From assembly GCA_027625915.1 (NCBI GenBank), contig JANTQA010000019.1, forward strand, positions 1,183,001 through 1,247,000: DNA of 64,000 nt, given 5' to 3'. Within the stretch, counting starts at the first letter, position 1. The number at the start of each line of letters is the position of its first letter. The notes under the pieces are model-generated. The model made no database searches and was not told where the DNA came from. It worked only from the letters and a program-made list of their open reading frames with translations. Positions 11,487 to 21,704 of this stretch are shown piece after piece. Both the position numbers and the translations under genes were made by a program. Source of the DNA: Anaeramoeba flamelloides. Its lineage: Eukaryota; Metamonada; Anaeramoebidae.

Positions 11487-14114
11487 CTAACTGGATATAT
11501 AATAATATCCAATTCAAAATTTTTAACACACCAAAATTCAATTTTTGAAAAAAAATCTTATTTAATCAATTCTCAAAGAAATAACAAATTATAATCATTC
11601 ACTAATTGAAATGTTTAACCCTAGTTAATAAATTACAATACTCACAAAACAAAAAATAAATAATTATTTATACTATAAAATTATCGGTGTGTTGAAAATT
11701 TGAGAGGGAGCAAAACAAAAAAATGTCATTGTTGTAAATCTGGTTAAAATTTCAATTAACGGATATTGATCGATCAAATGTTCAGATACCATTAACTAAT
11801 TGTATTTGAGTTCTTCTATTTGGAATAACTCAACTTTAACCTCATATCAACTGATTCGAAAAAATTTTTGATAGTTCGAAATAGGTAACGTAATTTAAAA
11901 AAGTAAATGATAATAAAAAACGAAAAGATGAAAAAATGATTTTCATATTTTTCATAAATCAAAATTATTTCCAATTTGAATGAAATTGTATAACTGTGAT
12001 TCATTTGGACTGTTTTGACTGTGTTGGAAATTTTGAATTTTAGTTTAGAAGAAATAAAACTTGATAAATTATTATTTAATATTAAATATGAAATTTTTTG
12101 AGTGAAGATTTTTGAATTTTAGTTCAAATTGAAGAAAAGTCATTTGATCGAAAATTTAGATTAACAAAATTTTATGAAAAATAAAACAATTTTATGTTTC
12201 ATACACAAAAATATTTGAAGTATAATTGTTTTTCGCCGTTGTGGAAAAAAAGTGAAACAGGATAAAAAAGTGCAACTCGATTTCTTCATTGTGAACATTA
12301 ATAGAAACACAGAAATCAAAGAACCTGAAAACGAAAAGTGAAATCAATTAATAGAAGAAACCAATTAACTTGGAAGAATAATCCATGATATTATTTTCAA
12401 TCAAATCAACAATTATAATTTAAATCACCTTTGATATCAAAATCGTTAGAGTTGGTTTTGATCTCAAAAATAGTAAAATTTTTTCAACGAATTTTTAAAT
12501 ATTCAAAAATCCAATTCTCATAATTAAAATTTTAATACAAATTCCAATAAGAAAGAAAGCTTCATTAAATCTCTAAAAAATATCATTTCTAATTGATTTT
12601 CAAAAGATATTTGGGTTTTTCAGCTCATAATTAATTCATAATTTTTGGAACCTGAAGTAAAAATTTTCTTTTGTTAATTGGAAAATAACAGTAATTGATC
12701 AACCAAAGAAAATCCCATACCAAAAGATAGTATGAAAAAAACTATAATTCTTTACTGAATCCTTCCATTTTGTCTTTACATTATTGATTTTTTCTTTTAT
12801 TAATAGATCTTACTTTTACTTTTCAGGTTCAATTAATGTTCCCAATTAAAAAACGTGTTGAACTTTTCCCTTTTTCACTGTTTTTTCCCAAATGGTAACA
12901 ATTTTTGTCTTATTAAAAATTTGTTTTTTCTCTTTCTTATCAACTAATCATCTTGAAGAAAAACCCAGAAATTGTTCACTTATTTCTGGTTTTAAAGATC
13001 TTTTTAATTGGTTTGGAAACAAAAGTGTCCCTTTAAAAAGTTGAAGATAAAATAAAAAATGTTTTTTCATAAAACAGCAAAAAAAAAAAATCGAATTTTC
13101 CAAAATATGAAATCAAACAAAATCAAATTATTAATAGACTTTCAAAAAGAAAAGGATAAAGAATATCTCAAAAAAAAAAAAGAAAATTGTTTTACGTATT
13201 TGTCTTTCGCCAGTTGACTTTGCAAACTTGAGATCAATTTCAAGTGAAGATTTTTCCTTTTCAAGTAATCTTGTTTTTTCAACTTCCTTTTCAAGATCGT
13301 TTCTAGTTTCTTCATTTTCTTTGTTGAATTGTAACACTTCTTTTCGTAGTTGTGAAAGGCGGTTTGTAGTTTTATCTTTTTCAAGTTCCTCTGCAATTGT
13401 TTCTAAATTCAAAATTTCTTCTTGTGAAGCTTTAACCGTTTTGTTTATAATTGAAAGCTCACGCTCAAGTTTTTCAATTTCCTCATCTAACTCGATCGAT
13501 TGAAATAAAGGATCTTCTTTGTCTTCAATTTTTGAATTGAATTTCATTTTTAATCCTTTCACTTGGTTGGTTAAGGTTTCCCTTTCTTCGACAAAAAATT
13601 GAATCGATTTTGAGTGGCAATATAATTTGTTTCTTAAAAGATCGTCTTCAATTTGGGATGGGTAATAAAAGTCATTTACCAACAATTGTGTGGCAATCTT
13701 TGGGTTGTTTGGTTTCTCGTCCAGAAGATATAATAAGTATGTGAAAGGGAGAAAAATCCCTCTCTTTGGTTTACATTCAAAATATTGAACATCATCAACT
13801 GTTCCATCATTACGTCCGTCTTATAGAAGAGAAAGGGTGTTTTTTAGTTAATGGCGGATTTTGGGGAACAGAAAAACAGAAAAAAAAAAAAAAAGTTGAA
13901 CAAAAGAGAAATTTAATTTTTGTTAAAATCAAAAAAAAAATTTGTTTTTTTTTGTTTTTTCTTTAATCAAAAAATAAAGAAAAAGATTTGCCATACGCGA
14001 ATGTTTTAATTCGACACCGACCCATTCTCCTGGGGAAAATTGTGTTTTTCCAATATATTTAATTTTTCCTGACAGATTACCAATTTTTACTTTTTGTCCT
14101 ATTTCAAGCGACAT
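6167..14114 (-). CDS. CAP-Gly, coiled-coil and RasGEF fusion protein
   Basis: Five exons: 14114-13997, 13819-13196, 10588-10112, 9970-9635, 7323-6167; about 903 residues. All introns are GT-AG and phase 1, so the exons join in one frame. Residues 1-75 form a CAP-Gly domain (GEWVGVEL, then GRNDGTV and YFEC after intron 1), a fold known to bind microtubule or EB-protein tails. Residues about 90-380 are Glu/Lys-rich coiled coil. An acidic tract (EDEDEDED) precedes RasGEF_N (KLIERLT, split by the 2.3-kb intron from FIKVFLRTHPWF), then a CDC25 domain at about 650-878 (LARQLTLLQ-like start, SELL, FNRLVGYFATEIL, the LPYFGMFLSKID block). The family loads GTP on Ras. Inference: microtubule-directed Ras activation. 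The join across intron 2 (2607 bp) rests on phase match and coiled-coil continuity; if wrong, this is two genes. Other exons are secure. Confidence 0.75.
7450..8395 (-). repeat. Family E repeat with nested hairpins, copy 1
   Basis: Read on the minus strand it matches two other copies (32336-32955 and 58950-59460): shared blocks include ACAGGAGGAG, TATTCCAC, AGAGTGGGGTACT and AACCAT(A)AGAG-like ends. It lies in the 2.3-kb intron of the RasGEF gene. Hairpin inserts of the GTTAGGTTTT class interrupt it near 7690-7770, 7905-8010 and 8300-8390, making this copy longer than the others. No coding frame is seen. Confidence 0.6.
8171..8254. repeat. Perfect 30-bp hairpin
   Basis: Positions 8171-8200 and 8225-8254 are exact reverse complements (arms start CGTTAGGTTTT and end AAAACCTAACG) around a 24-base AT-rich loop. 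It sits inside the family E copy within a RasGEF intron, and its ends match the GTTAGG ends of the short hairpin family. Confidence 0.85.
10853..11180 (+). pseudogene. Coding-like remnant, unknown protein
   Basis: Three neighbouring stretches read like protein but in different frames: MDIEQSENEKTKIRRNKFGN from 10853, then LNIGILKDHYWIDPWNKEK at about 10950-11020, then KYLDEFRLYIENETLKKKSF and CEELSIKCKELFP up to about 11160. Composition is more balanced than the surrounding A/T desert. It lies antisense within intron 2 of the CAP-Gly/RasGEF gene. I cannot name a family. It may be a broken gene fragment, a piece of a transposase, or chance; no splice sites convincingly join the pieces. Confidence 0.3.
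11418..11485. repeat. (AT)n-(GT)n microsatellite
   Basis: A run of alternating TA for about 25 bases passes directly into about 42 bases of GT. It lies in intron 2 of the CAP-Gly/RasGEF gene next to a family B element. Confidence 0.95.
11509..12047. repeat. Family B inverted-repeat element, copy 1
   Basis: The element starts CCAATTCAAAATTTTTAACA and ends with TGTGTTGGAAATTTTGAATT; the ends are inverted (AATTCAAAATTT, then two variable bases, then ACACA). Internal landmarks GATATTGATCGATCAAA and GAGCAAAACAAAAAAAT recur in copies at 36125-36666 and 56006-56540. About 540 bp, no coding potential. This copy is more diverged than the other two. Confidence 0.75.
12237..12897. repeat. Family A inverted-repeat element, copy 2
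   Basis: It shares with copy 1 (587-1088) the left block GGATAAAAAAGTGCAAC, the middle block AATTGATC(A/G)ACCAAAGAAAA and the right end CCCAAATGGTAA. It is about 160 bp longer through an internal AT-rich segment. It lies in intron 2 of the CAP-Gly/RasGEF gene. Confidence 0.6.
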
Positions 14115-17100
14115 TCCTCTAAATTTAATAACCAAAACCAAAAACAAAAACAAAAAAGAAAAAAATGAAAAATTTTTTAGCTTTATCCAATTTTCTAAAG
14201 TTAAAAAAGTAAAATATTAAAAATCAAAGTGACAATTTTTGTGAGAGGAGGGCAAACCAAAAATCTGAAATTTTACCAGATTAGTGTTCACTAATAACAA
14301 GACTTGAAAAAAATAACTCCCTCGATTCTTATGGACAAAAATATCTGACTATAATTTCATTTTTTCATTTGAATTGTATTTCATTTTTTACTTTGCTTTT
14401 AAAATACTTGAAAGGGTCAGATCACAATTTAATTTGTTCAAGTTGCTACGGCTTTAAAAAAAAGTTTTAAGGAATCAAACTAAAACGAAAAATCTACAAC
14501 TACACGATGACTTTTTGAAATAAAAAAGAAATTTAGACAAATTCAATTTCACATTTAAAAACTTTCGAATTATATCAAGGAGTTTAGCTTCAAAATTGAT
14601 ATTATTTTAGGTATACTATTGGTTATTGAACTGAGTGTTGTATTAGAATAAGAAAATGAAAAAAAAATCACTCTTGTTATTATAAAACGCAGGTTTTATG
14701 CTGATCACATATATTTTACTGCCACTTTAAACCTCTAGAAATTTTTTATTTCTTTAAAATTTATCTTAACCAGGATCTATTAACTGATTTTCTGTAAAAA
14801 GTAAAAATGAACAAAAAAAAATTTTTATTAAGAATATAAAATTGAATTTAAAAAGAATTTTGGCAAATTGAGAACTCAAATAATATGAATTTAAGTAAGT
14901 TATTTTTTTTAATTTTTTCCGCTTTAAAATTTAGTTTTTTTGTTTTTGGATTTTTTCGTGAAGGAGAAATTAAAACAATCATAAATTTTAGATCAATCAA
15001 GTTTTGTTTTTATCGTTGGCTACTATTCCAAAAAATGGTTTAACTTTTTCCATTTTATACTGTTTAAAGTTGAATTTTGAGTAATCCTAGAAAATCCATG
15101 AAGTTGAAGATTTTTTTGTTGAAATTAAAAGGACAAATTCCAATAAAAAATTAATGATAATTTGCTTGGTGAAAATTACTATACTATTTTGTAAAGACTC
15201 TTTTATTGTAAAATGGGGATTTATTTTTTTGGGTTAATAATTCATCATTCAATTAACATCATTTTCTTTTAAATAAGATACACAGATAAAAAGAAATAAA
15301 ATGAAAAATAATTTAAATAAAGTTAATAATAGTAAAATCTTAATTGAAGTTATCTTAAATAGGGAAATTAATAATGAGGATACTAATGTTTTGGCATCGA
15401 ATATTGAGATCATAGCTTCGACTTTCAAAGAAAAACCATCAAGACATAAATAGCAAAAAAAAAAAAGTTTACCAACATAGTAAAATAAATAAAAGTTTGT
15501 TTGATCAGAATGTTTCAAAAAAACTTTTTTTATCATCTAAAAATCTATATTTAGTGATTATAGTTTTACTTATCAATGAAATTATAAGCTAAATTTCAAA
15601 AATAGGGGCAGATTTTTCATCAGAAAAAAATTAGTTTATTTTCATTCTAGATTATAAAAAGTTAAAAATTCAAAAAATAGTAAAAATTATAAAAAAAAAA
15701 TCAAATAATAATATGACTCGAACTATTTGGCCAAATTATTTAAATTTGAAAAAAATTCTAGTTGAAAAAATTTCCAAATTTTACAATGAAAAAAATCTTA
15801 TTTTTTTTTTCAAATTTAATTTATATTTTTTTTTTATTTTTAAATTATTAAGAATCAAATATAGATATTGTTATTGAATTTTAATCAATAGATAAAACAA
15901 AATTTCAATATGATGTCAAAATATCTTTTTTAATGAATAAATTATTTAATCAAGCATTTTAGGCAATTTTGGGGTGCAAAGCCCCCAAAAAAAATTTCAG
16001 TAAAGTATGAAGTGTTTTAATCATTAAAACTATGAGGTTTTTGATGTGTAGACAAAATTTTCAAAAAAAAATTTTTGTTTTTTTTTTACAAAATTTGGAT
16101 GGAAAAATAATAAAATCACAATAATCAAAAAAAATTTTTCATATGTTGAAAAATTTTTTTCTGGTTATTTTTTTATTGTAAGTAACAATACAATTTTGAA
16201 TTATAAAATTTTCTTTCTAAGATAATTTTTTATCAATTCTATATCTTATAATTCTTTGATAACATTTCAAATTAAAAATTATGTTTGAAAGGTTTTTAGT
16301 TTATTTCGGGTGCTAAGGGATACAAAGGTAATTTACATACTAAAAGAGATAAATTTTTCATTAAAAATTCTTGATCAGTATTCTTAAATACCCCCTTTTA
16401 TCAATATACTTTAATAACTTGAAAATTTTTTTTTATTGAAATAAAATTTTATTATATCTCACTCTTTGAAGGCATTAAGTTTAAAACTTAGTATTCTAAA
16501 TTTTTACAATCAAGAAAATAATGAAATCCAAAAATATTCCTCTTAAAAATAAATTATATTTATAAATATGAAATATTTCTTGATAAACTGTCAATAGTTA
16601 AGAGATATCTTTGTGTTTGATGAAATATTTGAAATTTAGGTAATAATTGTGATAAAAATGATTAGGAGTGGATATAATTTTTTTACTTTTAGATTTACCT
16701 CATTTTAGTTTTATTAATTAAATAATCTTTTTTGTGTTTATTGTGTTCTGTGAAACAAAAATTGAAAAACTATTCAACCTACAATTTCAGGATATTTTGT
16801 CTATTAAACCCCATTAAAATATGTTTATGATAACCTGTTATAAAGGTGTTGTAAAGGTGTTATAAAGGTTTTAAAATTGTGTCATCAAAATTTTGATAAC
16901 ACAAATGTTTATTATAAAAAGTGTAAAAAAAATTGTAACAAGTAATAAGTCGTTATTACTTTTATTTTGAAACAGGGTTTTAAAAAATCTGTTGGGTTAT
17001 TTTAACAAAAGTATTATAAAGGTATTAATAATTCTCAAAGTTATATAATTTTTCTATATCTCCAAAATATTTTGAATACACCCTTGAATTTTTCTTAGCT

Positions 17101-17899
17101 AATTTTGATTAGAACAAAATCAAAAACTACCATTTTTTAAAAAATAATTACTTTGAATTTATTGATAAAAGATCTGATTCCCATGAAACTTAATGAAAGT
17201 ACAGTATTAGTGATGTGTATTCACAATTCGTTTAGAGCACACTTCTTCATTATATTTTTAATCTTAACTAAAAGATATACTTCTAGTATTTGGAATGTAA
17301 ATAGGTTATATATTCATCTCATTGATGTTTTGCCTTTCTCAATAATCTGTCATTTAGGATTTTTATTTTACACAATTATACACCAAAGTATTAATTAAAA
17401 ACTATAAAAAGAGATATCCCAATATACACTATATTTATTTGAAAGTACTTTGTAAAGAAAATCGAGAAAAAAGAAGTGAAAATTTTGTATCATTTATTAT
17501 TCAAATATTAGTAAGGGGTAAAAGATCGATTGAATTATATTTCTACTTTAATTCCACTTATATAGAATCATAGCCATAATAATTAATAACTTTACAAAAC
17601 TTTATAAATATTTTAATCATGTTTTTCTTTTATGATGAGTCAAGAAATTATTCAAATTTATATTTAACACATTTCATAAAATCTTGGGTTAATTAATTTC
17701 AAATATTTCTGTTCTTTTTTCTTTTAAAAAGTCCATAAAGTATCAAACCAGCATAACTGTAACCATAGGTCTAGGATTTATTTTCTGTTTACAAAAGTCA
17801 TAATTGTCTTTCTGATTTCCTGATTTAAATCAGTACTTTTCTTTTATCATTTTTTTCTATTTTCTGTTGGTATATATTATTGACTATTGACTGTTTGAA
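14115..17899. other. Intergenic between two divergent genes
   Basis: About 3.8 kb separating the CAP-Gly/RasGEF start (minus) from SEC23 (plus). It is extremely A/T-rich and must contain the promoters of both, but I can point to no specific element. The only coding-like segment is a short frame at 15301-15453. A few short direct repeats of GTTATAAAGGTGTT occur near 16840-16870. Confidence 0.5.
15301..15453 (+). CDS. Possible small ORF, 50 residues
   Basis: An ATG-initiated frame with a mixed, non-homopolymeric composition (contains VILNREINNEDTNVLASN and ends KEKPSRHK, stop TAG) stands out from the surrounding A/T-rich DNA. No domain is recognised and no splice context is evident. It could be an exon, a fragment of a decayed mobile element or chance. 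Confidence 0.2.
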   Translation: MKNNLNKVNNSKILIEVILNREINNEDTNVLASNIEIIASTFKEKPSRHK

Positions 17900-20498
17900 A
17901 TGAATTTTTATGAAAACGAAGACAAAAATGGGGTTCGTTATTCTTGGAATGTCTTTCCATCTTCAAAACTTGAATTAGATCAACTTGTTGTGCCATTAGG
18001 TTCACTTTATACGCCACTTAAACAAACACAAGACTTATTAACAGTAAAAATCACAAACAATTTTTCTTTACTTTTTTTTGAATCTTTCTTTTGTTCAACC
18101 CAAACCTTTCTTTTGAATCGACTTAAAATCTCAGCCTAATTTTTTTCTTTTTCAAAAACAATTTTTTTTTTTCTTTCTTTTTTTTTTTTTTTTATTTTAA
18201 TTTTTGTTGTTTTATTACTTTCCCATTTTGAAATTGCAAAAACAATAAATTTCAAAAAAACAAAAAACAAACTTACAAAAGGTGAATTATAATCCTGTGT
18301 CATGTAACGGGTGTAAAAGCATTCTTAATCCATACTGCCAAGTTAATTATCAAAACAAGACCTGGATCTGTCCATTTTGTCATCAAAGAAATTCCCTACC
18401 ACAGGGCTACCATTCGATAACCTCAACAAACCTTCCTGCCGAGTTAATCCAGACATACACGACCTTAGAATATAAACTTTCAAGGGCACCACCACCGGGT
18501 GTATGCTATCTGTTTGTCTTAGATCTCTGTACTGACTCGGACGAATTCGAGTTAGTGAAGGAATCCCTGCTGGAGGCGATCACCCTCTTGCCCGAAAATG
18601 CAATTGTCGGGCTAATTACATTCGGCAAGCATGTTAGGGTCCACGAATTAACCTTTTCACAGTTACCCAAGAGTTATATCATCAGGGGAGACAAAAGGCA
18701 TTCCACGGAATCGGTCAAGGAGATGCTTGAATTACCCAAAATGCCCATTGTCCTTGAAAGGGAAGATCTTACCAACAACAAAAGCAACTCACACCCTGTG
18801 TCAACCATCCACCGTATTTTGCAAAAGGCATCCGATTGCGAATTTGTGTTATCGACATTAATTGAGCAACTCAGACCCTCGTCGTGGCCCGTAATCAAGG
18901 GGCAAAGACCAGATAGGGCTGTTGGTAATGCAATCCATGTCGCAGAATCGATCTTGTCGTCCCGGACGGGTGCAGGAAGGATCATTGCACTATTATCAGG
19001 GGCAGGCACAGTTGGCCCAGGATCTGTTGTCGGCTTTGAACGAACTCAGGCAATTCGATCGCACCATGATCTGCTTAAGGGTAACGCCAAGTACACGATC
19101 CCCGCCAAAAAGTTTTACCATGAGATTGCAGAAAGGGCATCACAAAATAGCCATTCGATCGACATCTTTTCTGTTGCCTTTGATCAAATTGGTCTCTTTG
19201 AAATGATAAGCTGCCCCAGATTAACAGGTGGGTGTGTCTGCGTTTGCGAGAGTTATAAACATGAAAACTTTAAAAAATCATTTAACAATTTATTCCAACC
19301 GAATTCTTACCATTTTGATGCCAGGATCCAAGTAAAGACAAGCAAAAACCTTCAGTATATCGGCTGCCTGGGCAATTGCTCATCCGCTGTCCCACAGAAA
19401 AAAAAAAAAACATCCATTTCCTTATCGGAAACAAGTGTATATAAAAATTTAATGCAAAAATCTTCACAGTTAAAAATCGCAACACTAACAAACAATCAAA
19501 CCTTTGCTTTCCAATTTGATCTTGTTCAAAAAAAGCCAAACCAAGATCAAAATGAAAGTAATATAATGCAACAGCAGCAGCAGCAGCAGCAACAACAACA
19601 AGAAATTGGATTAATACAATATTTGACATTATATCAACACAATGAGGGGAATTGGAGAGTTAGAGTAACAACAACTGCACATAGAATTGTTTCGACAAAA
19701 ACTCAATTCCAAATAATTAAATATGGTTTTGATCAAGAAGCAGCATCAGTGTTAGTTGCTAGAAAGTCAATGAACAAAACAGAATCAGAAAACCCAAAAA
19801 ACATTATCCGTTGGCTCGACAAGAACCTAATTACCTTTTCAACAAAGTTTGGTACCTATGCCAAAAACCAACCAAGAACCTTCCAATTGGAACAAACCTT
19901 TTCTCTATACCCACAATTCATGTTCAATTTTCGAAGAAGCCCCTTTTTAAAAATATTTGGATACAGTCCAGACGAAACATCGTTCCATAAGCACTGCCTA
20001 TTCCAAGAAAACGTTCAAAATTCCATTTTAATGTTCCAGCCAATGCTGTTCCAATATTCGATGACAGACGTACCAAAACCCGTCTTGTTAGATTCCTCTT
20101 CCGTCAAAAAGGACTGTATCTTGCTATTAGATACCTTCTTCGTCGTCTTGATTTGGAGAGGAAAGCAAATCGCTAAATGGGTGAAATTAGGCTACCAAGA
20201 CCAAGAGGAATATAAGGATTTTAAAACTTTAATACAAATGCCAATCAGAGATGCTCAAAATTTAATAAAAGACAGATTCCCCTACCCTCGATTCGTACAA
20301 TGTAACCAAGGCACCAGTCAAGCCAGATTGTTGCAATCCAGAGTAAACCCTTCAAAAAGATATACAAGATCCAATGAAAAGGTACAACAATTCTCAAACT
20401 TACAAACAGAAAATGATAATGAAAATGAAGGGCTGACAGACGATGTTAGCTTTGAAGTATTCATGTCTCATTTAAAGAATTTTGTTTGTAAAAACTAA
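17900..20498 (+). CDS. SEC23: Sec23, COPII coat subunit and Sar1 GAP
   Basis: Two exons, 17900-18043 and 18282-20498, joined in phase 0 by a 238-bp GT-AG intron; about 786 residues, close to the usual Sec23 length. Exon 1 has the family N-terminus ([28 protein letters not shown]). The zinc finger is Cys56, Cys59, Cys78, Cys81 (CNGC and CPFC). The trunk follows from [13 protein letters not shown], and the C-terminal gelsolin-like region ends with the PYPRF and [12 protein letters not shown] blocks. Sec23 pairs with Sec24, binds Sar1-GTP on ER exit sites and stimulates its GTPase. A poly-Gln tract near residue 477 is a lineage-specific insert. The first two thirds of exon 2 use many more G/C-ending codons than neighbouring genes, consistent with high expression. 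Confidence 0.96.
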
Positions 20499-20676
20499 TT
20501 CATATATTTTAGATTTATGAAATAATTTGTTTTTCGTTTTCGTTTTCTTTTTCTTTTTCTTTTTCTTTATATTTTTCCTTTTCTTTTTTCTTCTTATTTT
20601 TCATATTATTATTTAATATCTTACAATTTTTTGTTCTAAACTTGATAATAAATTTTTGATAATTTATGGAACTATT

Positions 20677-21704
20677 TTGTAAACTCTTTTTCAGTCAAAG
20701 GGGCCCAGTTTTATTGAAGAAATGGAAGACATTCTATGAGTTTAATTCATTACTCTTATCAAACTAAAATTTTCAATTTTTAGATCAAAATCATTTTTTC
20801 TCATTTTGTAAAATTTTTTTTTTTTGCTTTTTGCTTTTTTTTTTTTTTTTTTTTTTTTTTTTCTTTTCTTTTCTTCTTTTTTATTTTTTTTTTAAAAATT
20901 AACTTTGAAAAAAAAAATGTTTGAAAAACGAAATAAACATTAAGAAAAGTTAAGCTTTGTATGTTCTTTTAAAATACATACATTTACAAGTAAAAAATCT
21001 TATTATCAACGATTTTAATTTCCAAAAGAAATTGAGAATTTTGCACGAGATGTTCCAATGAATGGGGAACAAAAAATTTTTTAAACATTTTTTTTTTTTT
21101 TGAAATTTATGGTTTGTTCAGGGGTTTCTTTTATAATTATCGACTCTTATAAGAAGTTTATTATTTCTCGTATTTCTAAACGATCTTGGTTTGGTTAATT
21201 GTTAAAAATAAAGTGACTTTTTCATTTTTGGCTGGGCCCCTTTGAGTGAAATGGAGTTTATTTTGATTTTTTTCTTTAATTTTGGTTTTTTTTTTTTTTC
21301 GATTTTTTTTTTTAAACAATGTAATTTGAATGCAAATTTTAATTGTTATTGCAAGATCGTTAGTCACTCGGTAAAAATATGTTATTCTAAGGTTACTAAA
21401 GTAGTGAATATTATTGTAGAAAAAACATAACGATTTTTATTGGAATTTTTCTTTGTTCTTCAATTAAAAATCAAAATAAAAATTTTTGTTTTCAACAATA
21501 ATTACCAAATATTTGAGTTTTTCAATTTAGAAGAAAATCTATTGATTAATTCGTTTGTTTATAAACAGAATATCAACAATTCTTTAAATATGTGTATTAT
21601 TCAAAATTTTTCACATTGTTTCTTCAAAGATTAATTATATAAAATAATTGATTTTTGAAAAAAATGTTTTTTTTGGATACTCCGATTTGACTGAAAAAAA
21701 GTTT
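20677..21704. repeat. Family C inverted-repeat element(s), copy 1
   Basis: It starts TAAACTCTTTTTCAGTCAAAG. A first inverted partner, CCCTTTGAGTGAAATGGAG, lies at about 21238-21257, making a 590-bp unit like copy 4 (61911-62472). A further 440 bp to TTTGACTGAAAAAAAGTTT matches the right halves of copies 2 and 3 (38048-38606, 39962-40696). Best read as two related elements side by side or nested just downstream of SEC23. Confidence 0.65.

Noticed and set aside
17153-17398. 81-residue hydrophobic frame upstream of SEC23
   Set aside because: Hydrophobicity follows from T-rich codons; no start context, motif or conserved pattern.
18674-19009. 111-residue frame antisense to SEC23
   Set aside because: It lies fully inside a conserved SEC23 exon, with no motif of its own.
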